Shown here one piece after another: positions 16,187-26,768 of a stretch of 32,500 bases of DNA. Source of the DNA: Lineus longissimus. Its lineage: Eukaryota; Nemertea; Pilidiophora; Heteronemertea; Lineidae. Made by a program: the position numbers and the translations under genes. The stretch spans positions 14,199,579 to 14,232,078 of the forward strand of contig NC_088312.1 in the NCBI RefSeq assembly GCF_910592395.1, read 5' to 3'. Position 1 is the stretch's first letter; each line of letters begins with the position of its first letter. The notes beneath the pieces were generated by a model. That model was not told the DNA's origin and ran no database searches. It saw nothing but the letters and a program-made list of their open reading frames with translations.

Positions 16187-16423
16187 TTACTTCATAATAT
16201 TTCTGGGTAGGATTCCTTGATCGTAAAGGTACTCTAATGTTCCATTACTAATAGCTACAGTTCCTCCCAGTTTAAGAATTTCCTCTAGGTCGGCCTGACT
16301 TGGGGGACCAATATTGATTCTCAAGAACCTTTTCAGTAACATAGAGTAACCAATTGTTGTTGATGCCAACAGTAAACTTTGATACAGTGTATTTATGATA
16401 TCTTTCTTTCCTGGTGTATCCAT
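16187..16423 (-). CDS. Very small conserved Polinton-type membrane protein
   Basis: A 78-residue protein with a hydrophobic segment at about 12-27 and a weaker one at about 47-60, the motif INIGPPSQADLEEILKLGG between them, and the ending QGILPRNIMK. Tiny proteins with a GxPS motif next to the MCP are familiar to me from animal Polintons, but their role is unknown. The AATTAAATGG start context and its place between MCP and penton genes on the same strand support it. Confidence 0.7.
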   Translation of the reverse strand: MDTPGKKDIINTLYQSLLLASTTIGYSMLLKRFLRINIGPPSQADLEEILKLGGTVAISNGTLEYLYDQGILPRNIMK

Positions 16424-16477
16424 TTAATTACTTAGAAAATCACTAGTAAAACTCATTTATCTAGTATTCAGTGTTGG

Positions 16478-16513
16478 AGCGAACTTTTGTTCTTGCAGCA
16501 CCTCAGTGCTGGA
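16478..16513 (+). repeat. Diverged double-hairpin element (DHE 17) across the MCP stop codon
   Basis: GAAC-TTTT-GTTC followed by CAGCAC-CTCA-GTGCTG. Order and spacing match the family, but both loops have four bases and the second stem is six pairs of different sequence. It encodes the MCP ending LQH plus stop and could act as a 3' hairpin. Confidence 0.65.
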
Positions 16514-17759
16514 GTGAAGCAATCTGAGAATTCTGGATGTTTACCTGGGCGTCAGAAACCACGAATATGTGCATTTTGTATGGTCCCTTTCCAGATTTCT
16601 TTGTAATAGATAATTGAATACCATCTTTTGTGTTCTGGAGCTTCTTTCCTGATCCGTGAAGGCGATTATCCTCAGAAGTTCTCAGGTCCAACCATAAACC
16701 ATAGTGATTAGAATCACCATAGTATTTCTCCATGGTCATGTTACAGTCATGAGTTTTCTTCAAATCTTCAGACATAAAATGTTTCTTGATCTCCTCCCAT
16801 TGATCCATCATTCTCATTCCTTCTGGGAACACCTGATTGGCAACACCCTCTATTGTGATCTGCACTTTACTTATGTTAGGGTTTTCAAACTTCTCTGAAT
16901 CTCTAGCTCCATCTACATAGTCAGACACAAATAGTAATAATAATCCTTTAATAGACATTCTTGGAAAGTTGATGTTCTCATTAATTAGTGTTTCATTAGC
17001 AGTAACATTGACTGTCTTAAAATGGTCTACCCAATCATAAAATATTGAGAATCCAGAATTGTACTTGTTACTTAATTGACTAGCAATCATCTTATTAGTA
17101 ACCGTGTCGTATTCAAAACAAATATTCTCTAGTTTGTAGCCCATGCTAGCTGTGTTTGTGGTGACTATGATTTCCTCCTTTGGTGCTAAAGTTATTTCAA
17201 TAATCACATCTTCTTGAATTGGAAACTTGTAAAATGGAGCATGATGATGGAATAGTTCAAAATCTAATGGTATTTTGTACTTCTTGTCAAACACTTTCTT
17301 TAAAGTCTTTTCATTAGCTGTTTCTCCAGTGACATCAGCTTCAGCGACTCCTGATCTTAATTCTCTAAGATTTTTTGACTGAATACCCTGAAAAACTCTA
17401 TCATTTCTTTCTTCTTCTGTAAACCACAGATCTTTAAATGTAGAATAATGACTGTATTCGTCAAGGTCAAATATCTGCTCTGTTCCCCACTTAACCACCA
17501 TCTTTGAGATTAGGTTTCTACCAAGATTATTTACAACACTATTTTTAGAATCACCAGAAATGGTTACATCAGCAGACAGATAAAGAGATTTAGGTACAAA
17601 GAATGTATTCTCTCGCAATGCCGGTATTCTAACATACAGTGTTTCTTTGGGGTTAGCAGATGATGGGTTATGAGTAATGATATGATGCTGCCTCTCAGCT
17701 TTCAAACCAAGTGGAATCTTATGTGCCCTTTCGGTATTTAATAAATATCCTGTTGCCAT
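16503..17759 (-). CDS. Double jelly-roll major capsid protein (hexon-like)
   Basis: Forms the capsid shell. The 418-residue protein has the beta-rich pattern expected of a Polinton MCP, with strong markers: an N-terminal GYLLNTERAHKIPLG, then NPKETLYVRIP and FVPKSLYLSADVTISG, ISKMVVKWGTEQIFD, a central DFELFHHHAPFYKFP starting the second half, RMSIKGLLLLFV, and a C-terminal LWLDLRTSEDNRLHGSGK. Length is in the normal range. It is the terminal gene of the element, reading inward from the right TIR, with ATAAATAGAAAATGG at its start. Confidence 0.92.
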   Translation of the reverse strand: MATGYLLNTERAHKIPLGLKAERQHHIITHNPSSANPKETLYVRIPALRENTFFVPKSLYLSADVTISGDSKNSVVNNLGRNLISKMVVKWGTEQIFDLDEYSHYSTFKDLWFTEEERNDRVFQGIQSKNLRELRSGVAEADVTGETANEKTLKKVFDKKYKIPLDFELFHHHAPFYKFPIQEDVIIEITLAPKEEIIVTTNTASMGYKLENICFEYDTVTNKMIASQLSNKYNSGFSIFYDWVDHFKTVNVTANETLINENINFPRMSIKGLLLLFVSDYVDGARDSEKFENPNISKVQITIEGVANQVFPEGMRMMDQWEEIKKHFMSEDLKKTHDCNMTMEKYYGDSNHYGLWLDLRTSEDNRLHGSGKKLQNTKDGIQLSITKKSGKGPYKMHIFVVSDAQVNIQNSQIASLQH

Positions 17760-17889
17760 TTTCTATTTATTTACTAGTAAAATTATGTACATGCAGTGAA
17801 CAGTGCCAACATCATATATCAGGTAAAATGCACGGAAAAAAGCTATTGACGTGTACTTTCTGTTGGAATACAGTAAGTCATGATTACAT

Positions 17890-18018
17890 TAACCCATTGA
17901 ACTCTAGTATTCCCTTACCATTTCACTGCAACGCTTCACTGAAGAATGATAGAATATATGTATTGTGGTGTCTGGTTCTTAGGGGTTTCTAAGCTAATTT
18001 GAGACAAAAAGGCCTGTA
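17890..18018 (-). repeat. Right terminal inverted repeat of the Polinton
   Basis: Reverse complement of 1-129, nearly identical. The 130 bases between the major capsid gene start (17759) and this repeat hold no open frame and probably serve as leader or promoter. Confidence 0.95.
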
Positions 18019-18084
18019 AGGGCTTTTGTTAAAATAGCTTAGAATTACCTAGATTCCTACCACCACAATACATATATTCTAATA
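18019..18084 (+). repeat. Second, diverged Polinton-terminus-like sequence abutting the right end
   Basis: Directly after the right terminus comes AGGGCTTTTGTT, then AAAATAGCTTAGAA, then CACCACAATACATATATTCTA. These blocks match the left terminus (4-70) in the same orientation and order, with diverged bases between. It therefore looks like the outward-facing left end of a second, related element placed head to tail with no spacer. Similarity fades after about 18084, where BEL-associated sequence begins. Confidence 0.7.
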
Positions 18085-18095
18085 GCGTATCACCG

Positions 18096-19760
18096 TGTAG
18101 TTTTGTCAAGTACAGCAGATTCACAGTTACAGGTACATCTTTCGACTGACTACATCAGGTTCACGTAAAAACTGAAAATACAAAATGGGAAGGACTCCTT
18201 AGTCTTTTTAGCAAATAACCAAGAACATCAGAGATGCCAGACAAGATATAGATGTACAATGTAAGTGTACATGAGCGTGAAGACAGGTTGTGACAACCCA
18301 GCGTCCCAGGTTGTGACAATGTCTCCACCAAAAACTTCACCCCAAAGTAAGCCAAATTATCCCCAAATTCCCAGGACATCAGTTTAACTTGTCTAACATC
18401 TCCACAATGAATATATAAAGGCTACAAAGTCCAGCTAGCAGGACACAAGAATTAAACAACTGGAAGACACCACCACAAGGTGCTGCCACCTGAGAACACT
18501 CAACGGTACTAAGGAGAAAGTCTTCACTCCAATATGCAAAGACAAATAACTCTGTCAGACTAGCTTTTAAATGGGCTACAAAGGGACACAATGTCCTCTC
18601 TAAAACGCTGATATGAAAAACATTGCACGTGGCCACGATTTTGATACTACAATGCCTTGACATTGGGCGTGATAGATAGGTACATGTGTCTTAACCTTTT
18701 ACAAGACGTCCGCTGTCGTTGGACACAGTTTTACAGCACTGATCTAATTATTTTGGGCAAATTACGCCACTTAATGTTGCTATACATATTCATCTTGACA
18801 TACCTCTGTTTTAGGCTACTCTTTTCTGAACAATTAGCCTTAAATTTGACTTCTTCTACATCGGCAAAAACCGCAAGGTTTTGTACCGGGAAACACAATG
18901 GCGGAAAGCGCACGGGCTAATATAGGTGGCGCTGACGTCAACAATAATTAAAGGCAATATGCCGCGATGTGGCTCTCCAACATTACTTAAAGGCGATATG
19001 CCGTAACATGGCTCTCCTAAATTGTCCTATCAATTTACACTACTGAAGTGTCCTCATAATATCAACGAAAATATCTCACAAAGACAAGGGGTTAATGTCC
19101 TTTAACCCTTGGGTGAAATGTCACACTATCAAAAATAGTGAAAACCTCGGAATGTTAAATTGTCACAAATGCAGACAATTCAACCCAAAAAACACTTCGG
19201 CACGCTTGAGCAAGTCGTACTTCAAAATGAACCTACCAAACTTAGCATAGAATATACCCAATGCCAAATCTGGCGCTCTGAATCCCCATGACCATGACGA
19301 TACAGTATGCGACTTGCACAAGACTACCGGTACATGCAAAAATGGAGGAAATCACTTGAGCTATTCCTTGAAAGAAACAATGTCTGCTCCTGTTTTCCAG
19401 TTCCACCATAGAATACATATTCCAACATATGAATTTCAAACTGAACGTATCCACAGAACTTAGAGTAGCTTGAAAAACTCACACTAAAGGGCTAAAATGA
19501 ACTTGTCCACCTTTGAATCAGCCTGCATCAGTCAATCTGGAAAGAGCCCAATTTTAACACAATGCGCTTTAGAAGAAAAACACAAAAACCAAAATGCTGG
19601 GTTAACAACCAGCTTGATGACCAAAACAACACCAAATGTTTTGTACGGGCTACTCATCCAAATTCACCACTACAAGCATCACAAAGATAGGATTTCACAG
19701 TCGCGACAGTATAGCACAATCCCAGGCTTCTCCGTTCGGGAATCTCGGGTCTGTCAATTA
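18096..19760 (-). other. Non-coding region, probable BEL 3' untranslated region and LTR
   Basis: About 1.7 kb without a convincing gene. On the minus strand it could hold the 3' LTR: a CTACA end at 18096 and TGTTGG starts at 18982 or about 19430 are possible limits, but with no second LTR present I cannot define them. A CRE-like palindrome TGACGTCA lies at 18933-18940, with a TATATTA-like sequence just downstream on the minus strand, a plausible LTR promoter. Two ~39-bp imperfect direct repeats (AAAGGCAATATGCCG and AAAGGCGATATGCCG types) lie at about 18951-19028. Confidence 0.35.
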
Positions 19761-20971
19761 TCAGTCCCAATTGTCCGTATTATCCTCAACAACAGATGGC
19801 GTAGCTGGTTTCAGCAGCAAGATCAACTTGTGAACAGGGCAATCCAAAACTGACTGTCCAGCCTGTATGCGTGCCTTCCTAACGAGTCCGTCCTTCCCAA
19901 GAAACGTCTCCAATACTCTCCCCATTGGCCAGTTACACCTTGCGACTCCGTCATCGATAACCAACACGATGTCACCTATGGCCAGGCTTGGCCACGACTT
20001 GGTCCATTTTCTCCTTTCCTGTAGTGTTGGCAAGAATTCCTTCCGCCAGCGAGACCAAAACTCGTTTGCTAGATATTGTACACGCCTCCATTGGCGACGG
20101 CAGTAGATGTCGTTTCGTTGAAAGTTGCCTGGCGACGGCATGATGACCCTTGTCTTCATTGTAAGCAGCTGGCTGGGACTTAATGGCTCCGGTGTGTCAG
20201 GCGAGTTGGTATCTACACACGTCAATGGGCGACTGTTTACGATGGCTTCAGCCTCAACCATCAATGTTCGCAGCATTTCGTCATCCAATCGGTCTCCATG
20301 AGTAACAAGTAGTGCAGACAGCGCGTTTCTAGCTGATCGGATCATCCTCTCCCATACCCCACCCATATGACTAGAATGGGGTACGTTCATCTCGAACTTA
20401 ATCCAATCACATCCATCTAAGAGTAAGCGTCTCCTCACCCGTCTTCATCCATTTCTGCCAGAGCTGCAGCCAACTCACTTTTGGCGCCGACAAAATTCAT
20501 TCCTTGGTCCGATCTCAAAAGCCTTACGGGGCCACGGCGACACACGAATCTACGATATGCATTTATGAAGGAATCCGTACTCAGCGAGTTAGCTGTCTCG
20601 ATATGTATGGCTCTCGAGCTCAGACAGGTAAACAAGACTCCATATCTCTTTGGATCACTCCGGCCCTGACGAACAAGGAAGGGGCCAAAATAATCGACTG
20701 CGGCGTAAGTAAATTGTGGAGCTTCTTTCATGCGATCTTCAGGTAAATCGGCCATCTTCTGACCCAAGGGGGGTCCTCTCAGCTTACGACAGATGACACA
20801 TTTACTCAGACAGGACGTGATGCTGGATCTTGCAGATGTTATCCAATATCCTTGGGCTCGGATCTCATTCAGAGTCATGTTGCGACCTCCATGACCGGTC
20901 CTTTCGTGGAAATGCCGGACTATTACCCTGGTGATGTGACTGTCTTTAGGCAGCAGGACTGGATGTTTGAC
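19761..20971 (-). pseudogene. BEL/Pao integrase and DUF5641 domain, frameshifted
   Basis: Minus-strand frame 20971 to 20435 carries an H2C2-like zinc site (HFHERTGHGG ... CVICRKLRG) and the first two catalytic Asp (AAVDYFGP, RSDQGMNFVG). A second frame, 20438 to 19761, holds the catalytic Glu (GVWERMIRSARN), the SRPLT segment and the C-terminal WPMGRV domain. The frame changes near 20436, and an in-frame TGA at 20973-20975 separates this part from RNase H upstream. It therefore cannot be read as one protein. Confidence 0.85.
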
Positions 20972-20972
20972 T

Positions 20973-23801
20973 CAACTCGGAACGTTAGCTCTTCTGATCC
21001 GTCCACCGACTCTGATGATGTCATTTTCATCCAGATAAGGATCAAGTCTGTACAAGCTGCTGCTTTTCTTCAGAACTAAGTCTCGCCTCCTGCAACTGTC
21101 TCGGTTTGTGGACCCCTTCTGGTCAGCATTGTCGTCTACAGCCTTAATTCCTCGAAGAATGGGCATTTCTTCAGAGTAAGCCTCAGCTTGGACTGTCTTA
21201 AGGATCAACATCTCAGCTTGAGAGATTTCTTCAGCTGTCACTGGCTTGTATGTAGAAAACCTTGCTGTCCGATTAAGCAACCTCTCCTTGAACTTCAGGC
21301 AGACAGCGACAGCTCTTTTAGCCTTGTACCAACTTGAGAATCGCTGCAATCTTGGGAGTAGGCCTATGTCAGCTTCAATTACAGCTCCAGTTGCCAGGGT
21401 TGTCATCTTCTTGATCTCTGGATCCCCTTCACCAAGGTTGTCAATCTTGCAAGGACTGAGTGGCTTCAAAGTGGAAAGGAAGGCTGGCCCTTTCCACCAC
21501 AGCTGGCTGTCGATCAACTCTCTGGCGTTTGCTCCTCGAGATGTGAGGTCGGCTGGGTTGTTGTCGGTTGCGATGTGCCTCCATTGCTCCACAGCTGTAT
21601 TGTCCCTGATCTTCTGTACTCGATTTGCTACATATATATGAAAGCGCTTGGCGTCATTTGCGATGTATCCCAAGACAACCATACTATCAGTCCAAAATAC
21701 TTCTGTAAGGTCTTCATATTGCAGCTCTCGCCTCAGGAACTTGCTAATTTTGACAGATGTTACTGCGGCAGTAAGCTCGAGCCTTGGAACTGTAATGGGC
21801 TTTGACGGAACGACTCTGGATTTGGCCATGACCAAGGCAGTGTCGACATTGTTGTTTTCATCGATCATCCGAAGGTAGCTGCATTGCCCATTTCCGACCA
21901 AACTAGCATCGGAAAAATGATGCAACTCGACTGTCTTGACTTCACCAACATTTTCAGGCTTGTAGCATCTTGGTATTTCTAGGCCAGCCAGGATCATGAG
22001 TTCTTGCCTCCATCTCTCCCATTCCATTCTGGCAATGGGTCATCCCAATCTGCGCCGCTACTGCACAATCCTTGTAAAATCCTCCGCCCCACCAGTACAA
22101 GTGGCGACACCAGTCCAAGGGGGTCGAAGACCGAGCTGATACTAGATAGAATCCCTCTTCTTGTCAACGGCTTGTCTTGGAGCTGGATTTGAAAACGAAA
22201 GGCATCGGACTGGATGCACCATTCTACTCCCAAAGTCCTCTCAACTGGCAGATCGTCTTGCAGCAGATTGACGTGTTGAAGATTCTTTGCCCTTTCTGCA
22301 GCAGGGATGGTGTCCAATACTTCTCTCTTATTAGATGCAAACTTGTGCAGACGAAAACCTCCTTCCTTACAGAGTTGGCGGCTTGAATCGATTAACTCCT
22401 TGGCTGACTTGGTTGTTGGGACAGACCGGATACCATCATCAGCGTAGAAACTATCTCTCTTACAAAATCGGCAGCCTCTTTTCCGTGTTTTTCTTCGTAC
22501 TTGTCTGCTGTGGCCTTTAGCGCATAATTACAACATCCAGGGGAAGATGTGGCTCCAAACACATGGACTGTCATCCTGTAGTCGGTCGGCTCTTCTTCTA
22601 GCTGCCCGTTCTTCCACCATAGAAAGCGAAAAAGGTCTCTACTATCTTCTGTGACAGATACCTGGTGATAGAAAGCCTCAATGTCACAGGTGAAGGCCAC
22701 TGGCTCCTTCCGGAAACGACAAAGTATGCCAGTCAAATTGTTTGTGAGATCAGGACCCTGGAGAAGGTTTCTGTTGAGTACTTGTCCTTGATATGCAGCG
22801 CTGCAGTCATAAACAACTCTGAGTTTATCTGGCTTCTTGGGATGAAGTACACCATGGTGGGGAATGTACCAGACTTGGCCTGTAGGGGTCTCCTTGGGGG
22901 CTGGTTCGGCATAGCCCTTCTCAAACAAGTCCTCCATAAAATCAACATACTTTCCCTTATATGCTTCATCACGGCGTAATCGGCGTTTCAGACCAATTAA
23001 GCGCCTTACAGCGAGCTGTCTGTTGTTGGGCAGGACCATGTTGTCATCCTTCAGTGGCAGGGGCAGCTGAAAATGTCCGTTTTCTAACTGCTGTAGTCCA
23101 TCTCGTGCCTTGGATAGAAATTTTTATCGTCACAGGACATCTTCTCTTCGGAGTCGTCTTCATGAAATTCTCGTTCAAACCACTCACTAAGTGCAATTGG
23201 ACTTATCTCCTTGCCTTTGGTTCTGAATGCAAAGTGACAACTGCCTTCTTCAGTACTGATTGATCTGCAGGCGGACTCTATTTGGCTTTCATCTTCACAG
23301 CTGCAGTCAAGGATACCAATGACTCCCCAACCAAGATCGGTCAAAATGGCATAGGGGTCATTGTCTCCTCCTGGGACAACATCTCTAGGTTTCATGAGTC
23401 GAGGGCAGTTCATCCCAACAAGCAGGCCGATTTCAATGTCTTGATGAGGATGAAGCTTGTCTGCTATCTTTGCCAGGTGGGGAATTGTTCTCAAAGTGTC
23501 AGCTCTAGGTATCTGCCCATGTGTAGCAGGTATTTTGTCTCTGGTGTAGGTAACTGGGAGGCCTACATCCAAATTGCGATCAACATCCATTACTCGGAGG
23601 CCTGTGACCTTAGTAGACGTAACAGTAGCTTCAGCTAACATGGTTGTTAGCCTGAGGGTAACATCACATCTTTTAACATCTAGGGTTCTGGCTGTATTCT
23701 CAGAGACGAAACAAGTGTCGGACTGTGGGTCCAAGAGGGCGTAAACGTCGACTGTTCTTCTTGGATCCTTCTCGTGATACAGGGTGACAGGTAGGATTAA
23801 C
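20973..23801 (-). pseudogene. BEL/Pao protease-RT-RNase H, duplicate A (downstream copy)
   Basis: Second, downstream copy of the pro-RT-RH region. Reading leftward it holds the protease (ALLDPQSDTCFV), the RT fingers and palm (DKLRVVYDCSA, FTCDIEAFYHQV), the YADD region in another frame, and the RNase H/A17 part (VPRLELTAAV, VFWTDSMVVLGYI). Breaks specific to this copy are a 1-bp loss near 23125 and a ~10-bp loss near 22027. Like copy B it also shifts frame just before YADD. Confidence 0.88.
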
Positions 23802-26642
23802 TCCCCTCGGAACGTTAGCTCTTCTGATCCGTCCACCGACTCTGATGATGTCATTTTCATCCAGATAAGGATCAAGTCTGTACAAGCTGCTGCTTTTCTT
23901 CAGAACTAAGTCTCGCCTCCTGCAACTGTCTCGGTTTGTGGACCCCTTCTGGTCAGCATTGTCGTCTACAGCCTTAATTCCTCGAAGAATGGGCATTTCT
24001 TCAGAGTAAGCCTCAGCTTGGACTGTCTTAAGGATCAACATCTCAGCTTGAGAGATTTCTTCAGCTGTCACTGGCTTGTATGTAGAAAACCTTGCTGTCC
24101 GATTAAGCAACCTCTCCTTGAACCTCAGGCAGACAGCGACAGCTCTTTTAGCCTTGTACCAACTTGAGAATCGCTGCAATCTTGGGAGTAGGCCTATGTC
24201 AGCTTCAATTACAGCTCCAGTTGCCAGGGTTGTCATCTTCTTGATCTCTGGATCCCCTTCACCAAGGTTGTCAATCTTGCAAAGACTGAGTGGCTTCAAA
24301 GTGGAAAGGAAGGCTGGCCCTTTCCACCACAGCTGGCTGTCGATCAACTCTCTGGCGTTTGCTCCTCGAGATGTGAGGTCGGCTGGGTTGTTGTCGGTTG
24401 CGATGTGCCTCCATTGCTCCACAGCTGTATTGTCCCTGATCTTCTGTACTCGATTTGCTACATATATATGAAAGCGCTTGGCGTCATTTGCGATGTATCC
24501 CAAGACAACCATACTATCAGTCCAAAATACTTCTGTAAGGTCTTCATATTGCAGCTCTCGCCTCAGGAATTTGCTAATTTTGACAGATGTTACTGCGGCA
24601 GTAAGCTCGAGCCTTGGAATTGTAATGGGCTTTGACGGAACGACTCTGGATTTGGCCATGACCAAGGCAGTGTCGACATTGTTGTTTTCATCGATCATCC
24701 GAAGGTAGCTGCATTGCCCATATCCGACCAAACTAGCATCGGAAAAATGATGCAACTCTACTTTCTTGACTTCACCAAAATTGTCAGGCTTGTAGCATCT
24801 TGGTATTTCTAGGCCAGCCAGGATCATGAGTTCTTGCCTCCATCTCTCCCATTCCATTTTGATTTCCTCTGGCAATGGGTCATCCCAATCTGCGCCGCTA
24901 CTGCACAATCCTTGTAAAATCCTCCGCCCCACCAGTACAAGTGGCGACACCAGTCCAAGGGGGTCGAAGACCGAGCTGATACTAGATAGAATCCCTCTTC
25001 TTGTCAACGGCTTGTCTTGGAGCTGGATTTGAAAACGAAAGGCATCGGACTGGATGCACCATTCTACTCCCAAAGTCCTCTCAACTGGCAGATCGTCATG
25101 CAGCAGATTGACGTGTTGAAGATTCTTTGCCCTTTCTGCAGCAGGGATGGTGTCCAATACTTCTCTCTTATTAGATGCAAACTTGTGCAGACGAAAACCT
25201 CCTTCCTTACAGAGTTGGCGGCTTGAAACGATTAACTCCTTGGCTGACTTGGTTGTTGGGACAGACCGGATACCATCATCAGCGTAGAAACTATCTCTCT
25301 TACAAAATCGGCAGCCTCTTTTCCGTGTTTTTCTTCGTACTTGTCTGCTGTGGCCTTTAGCGCATAATTACAACATCCAGGGGAAGATGTGGCTCCAAAC
25401 ACATGGACTGTCATCCTGTAGTCGGTCGGCTCTTCTTCTAGCTGCCCGTTCTTCCACCATAGAAAGCGAAAAAGGTCTCTACTATCTTCTGCGACAGATA
25501 CCTGGTGATAGAAAGCCTCAATGTCACAGGTGAAGGCCACTGGCTCCTTCCGGAAACGACAAAGTATGCCAGTCAAATTGTTTGTGAGATCAGGACCCTG
25601 GAGAAGGTTTCTGTTGAGTACTTGTCCTTGATATGCAGCGCTGCAGTCATAAACAACACTGAGTTTATCTGGCTTCTTGGGATGAAGTACACCATGGTGG
25701 GGAATGTACCAGACTTGGCCTGTAGGGGTCTCCTTGGGGGCTGGTTCGGCATAGCCCTTCACAAACAAGTCCTCCATAAAATCAACATACTTTCCCTTAT
25801 ATGCTTCATCACGGCGTAATCGGCGTTTCATACCATTTAAGCGCCTTACAGCGAGCTGTCTGTTGTTGGGCAGGACCATGTTGTCATCCTTCAGTGGCAG
25901 GGGCAGCTGAAAATGTCCGTTTTCTAACTGCTGTAGTCCATCTCGTGCCTCGGATAGAAATTTTCTATCGTCACAGGACATCTTCTCTTCGGAGTCGTCT
26001 TCATGAAATTCTCGTTCAAACCACTCACTAAGTGCAATTGGACTTATCTCCTTGCCTTTGGTTCTGAATGCAAAGTGACAACTGCCTTCTTTAGTACTGA
26101 TTGATCTGCAGGCGGACTCTATTTGGCTTTCATCTTCACAGCTGCAGTCAAGGATACCAATGACTCCCCAACCAAGATCGGTCAAAATGGCATAGGGGTC
26201 ATTGTCTCCTCCTGGGACAACATCTCTAGGTTTCATGAGTCGAGGGCAGTTCATCCCAATAAGCAGGCCGATTTTAATGTCTTGATGAGGATGAAGCTTG
26301 TCTGCTATCTTTGCCAGGTGGGGAATTGTTCTCAAAGTGTCAGCTCTAGGTATCTGCCCATGTGTAGCAGGTATTTTGTCTCTGGTGTAGGTAACTGGGA
26401 GGCCTACATCCAAATTGCGATCAACATCCATTACTCGGAGGCCTGTGACCTTAGTAGACTTAACAGTGGCTTCAGCTAACATGGTTGTTAGCCTGAGGGT
26501 AACATCACATCCTTTAACATCTAGGGTTCTGGCTGTATTCTCAGAGACGAAACAAGTGTCGGACTGTGGGTCCAAGAGGGCGTAAACGTCGACTGTTCTT
26601 CTTGGATCCTTCTCGTGATACAGGGTGACAGGTAGGATTAAC
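20976..26642 (-). repeat. 2.83-kb tandem duplication inside the BEL element
   Basis: Bases 20976-23801 and 23806-26642 match at an offset of 2,830 bp, rising to 2,841 bp after small indels. Only scattered substitutions separate them, so identity is roughly 98-99% by eye. At the junction, about four extra bases (CCCC region, 23802-23806) join the RNase H end of one copy to the protease start of the other. Confidence 0.95.
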
Positions 26643-26767
26643 GAATGAGAGCACCTGTGTCCTTGTTTTACACAGTTAGTGTTAGCGTTATCTGGGGCAA
26701 CGCCTGTCTGAGGCATTGCTACCGCATTGTAATCGTGCAGTACAGTTGGATGCAGTTTTGAGCACAC
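23806..26767 (-). pseudogene. BEL/Pao protease-RT-RNase H, duplicate B (upstream copy)
   Basis: Two long frames: 26767-25232 (end of the Cys/His region, protease, RT up to the palm) and 25157-23700 (RT thumb, RNase H). They are out of phase. The frame changes at a GAGAGA run near 25300-25310, just before the YADD catalytic motif, and both duplicates share this lesion. The second frame reads across the duplication junction and stops at 23700. This copy is better preserved than copy A. Confidence 0.88.
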
Positions 26768-26768
26768 C

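Larger units (their letters stand above)
1..18018. mobile_element. Polinton/Maverick (adintovirus-like) element, apparently intact
   Basis: The segment carries the Polinton hallmark set: protein-primed family B DNA polymerase, retrovirus-like integrase with a chromodomain, FtsK/HerA-type packaging ATPase, double jelly-roll major capsid protein and penton-like minor capsid proteins, all between inverted termini. Every one of the fifteen reading frames is uninterrupted, which points to a recent or functional copy. It is clearly A+T-richer than the BEL and rDNA blocks to its right. The left terminus coincides with the window edge, so the true first base and the usual 6-bp target duplication cannot be checked. 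Polinton ends usually start with AG; an AG at 4-5 and the matching CT at 18014-18015 could be the real ends. Confidence 0.95.

Noticed and set aside
1385-16513. Hairpin units as a CRISPR array or hammerhead ribozymes
   Set aside because: Units are scattered, not regularly spaced with unique spacers, and the conserved hammerhead core sequences are absent.
18161-19853. Several frames of 60-118 codons between the Polinton and the BEL integrase
   Set aside because: Low-quality composition, no motifs, opposite-strand overlaps; best explained as LTR or untranslated sequence.
23700-23875. A natural gene fusion of RNase H to protease across the BEL duplication joint
   Set aside because: Downstream of the joint the frame is not the protease frame, so it is an accidental read-through.
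20481-26479. Plus-strand frames across the BEL block, some found twice
   Set aside because: They are shadows of the minus-strand pol frames and occur twice only because of the 2.83-kb duplication.
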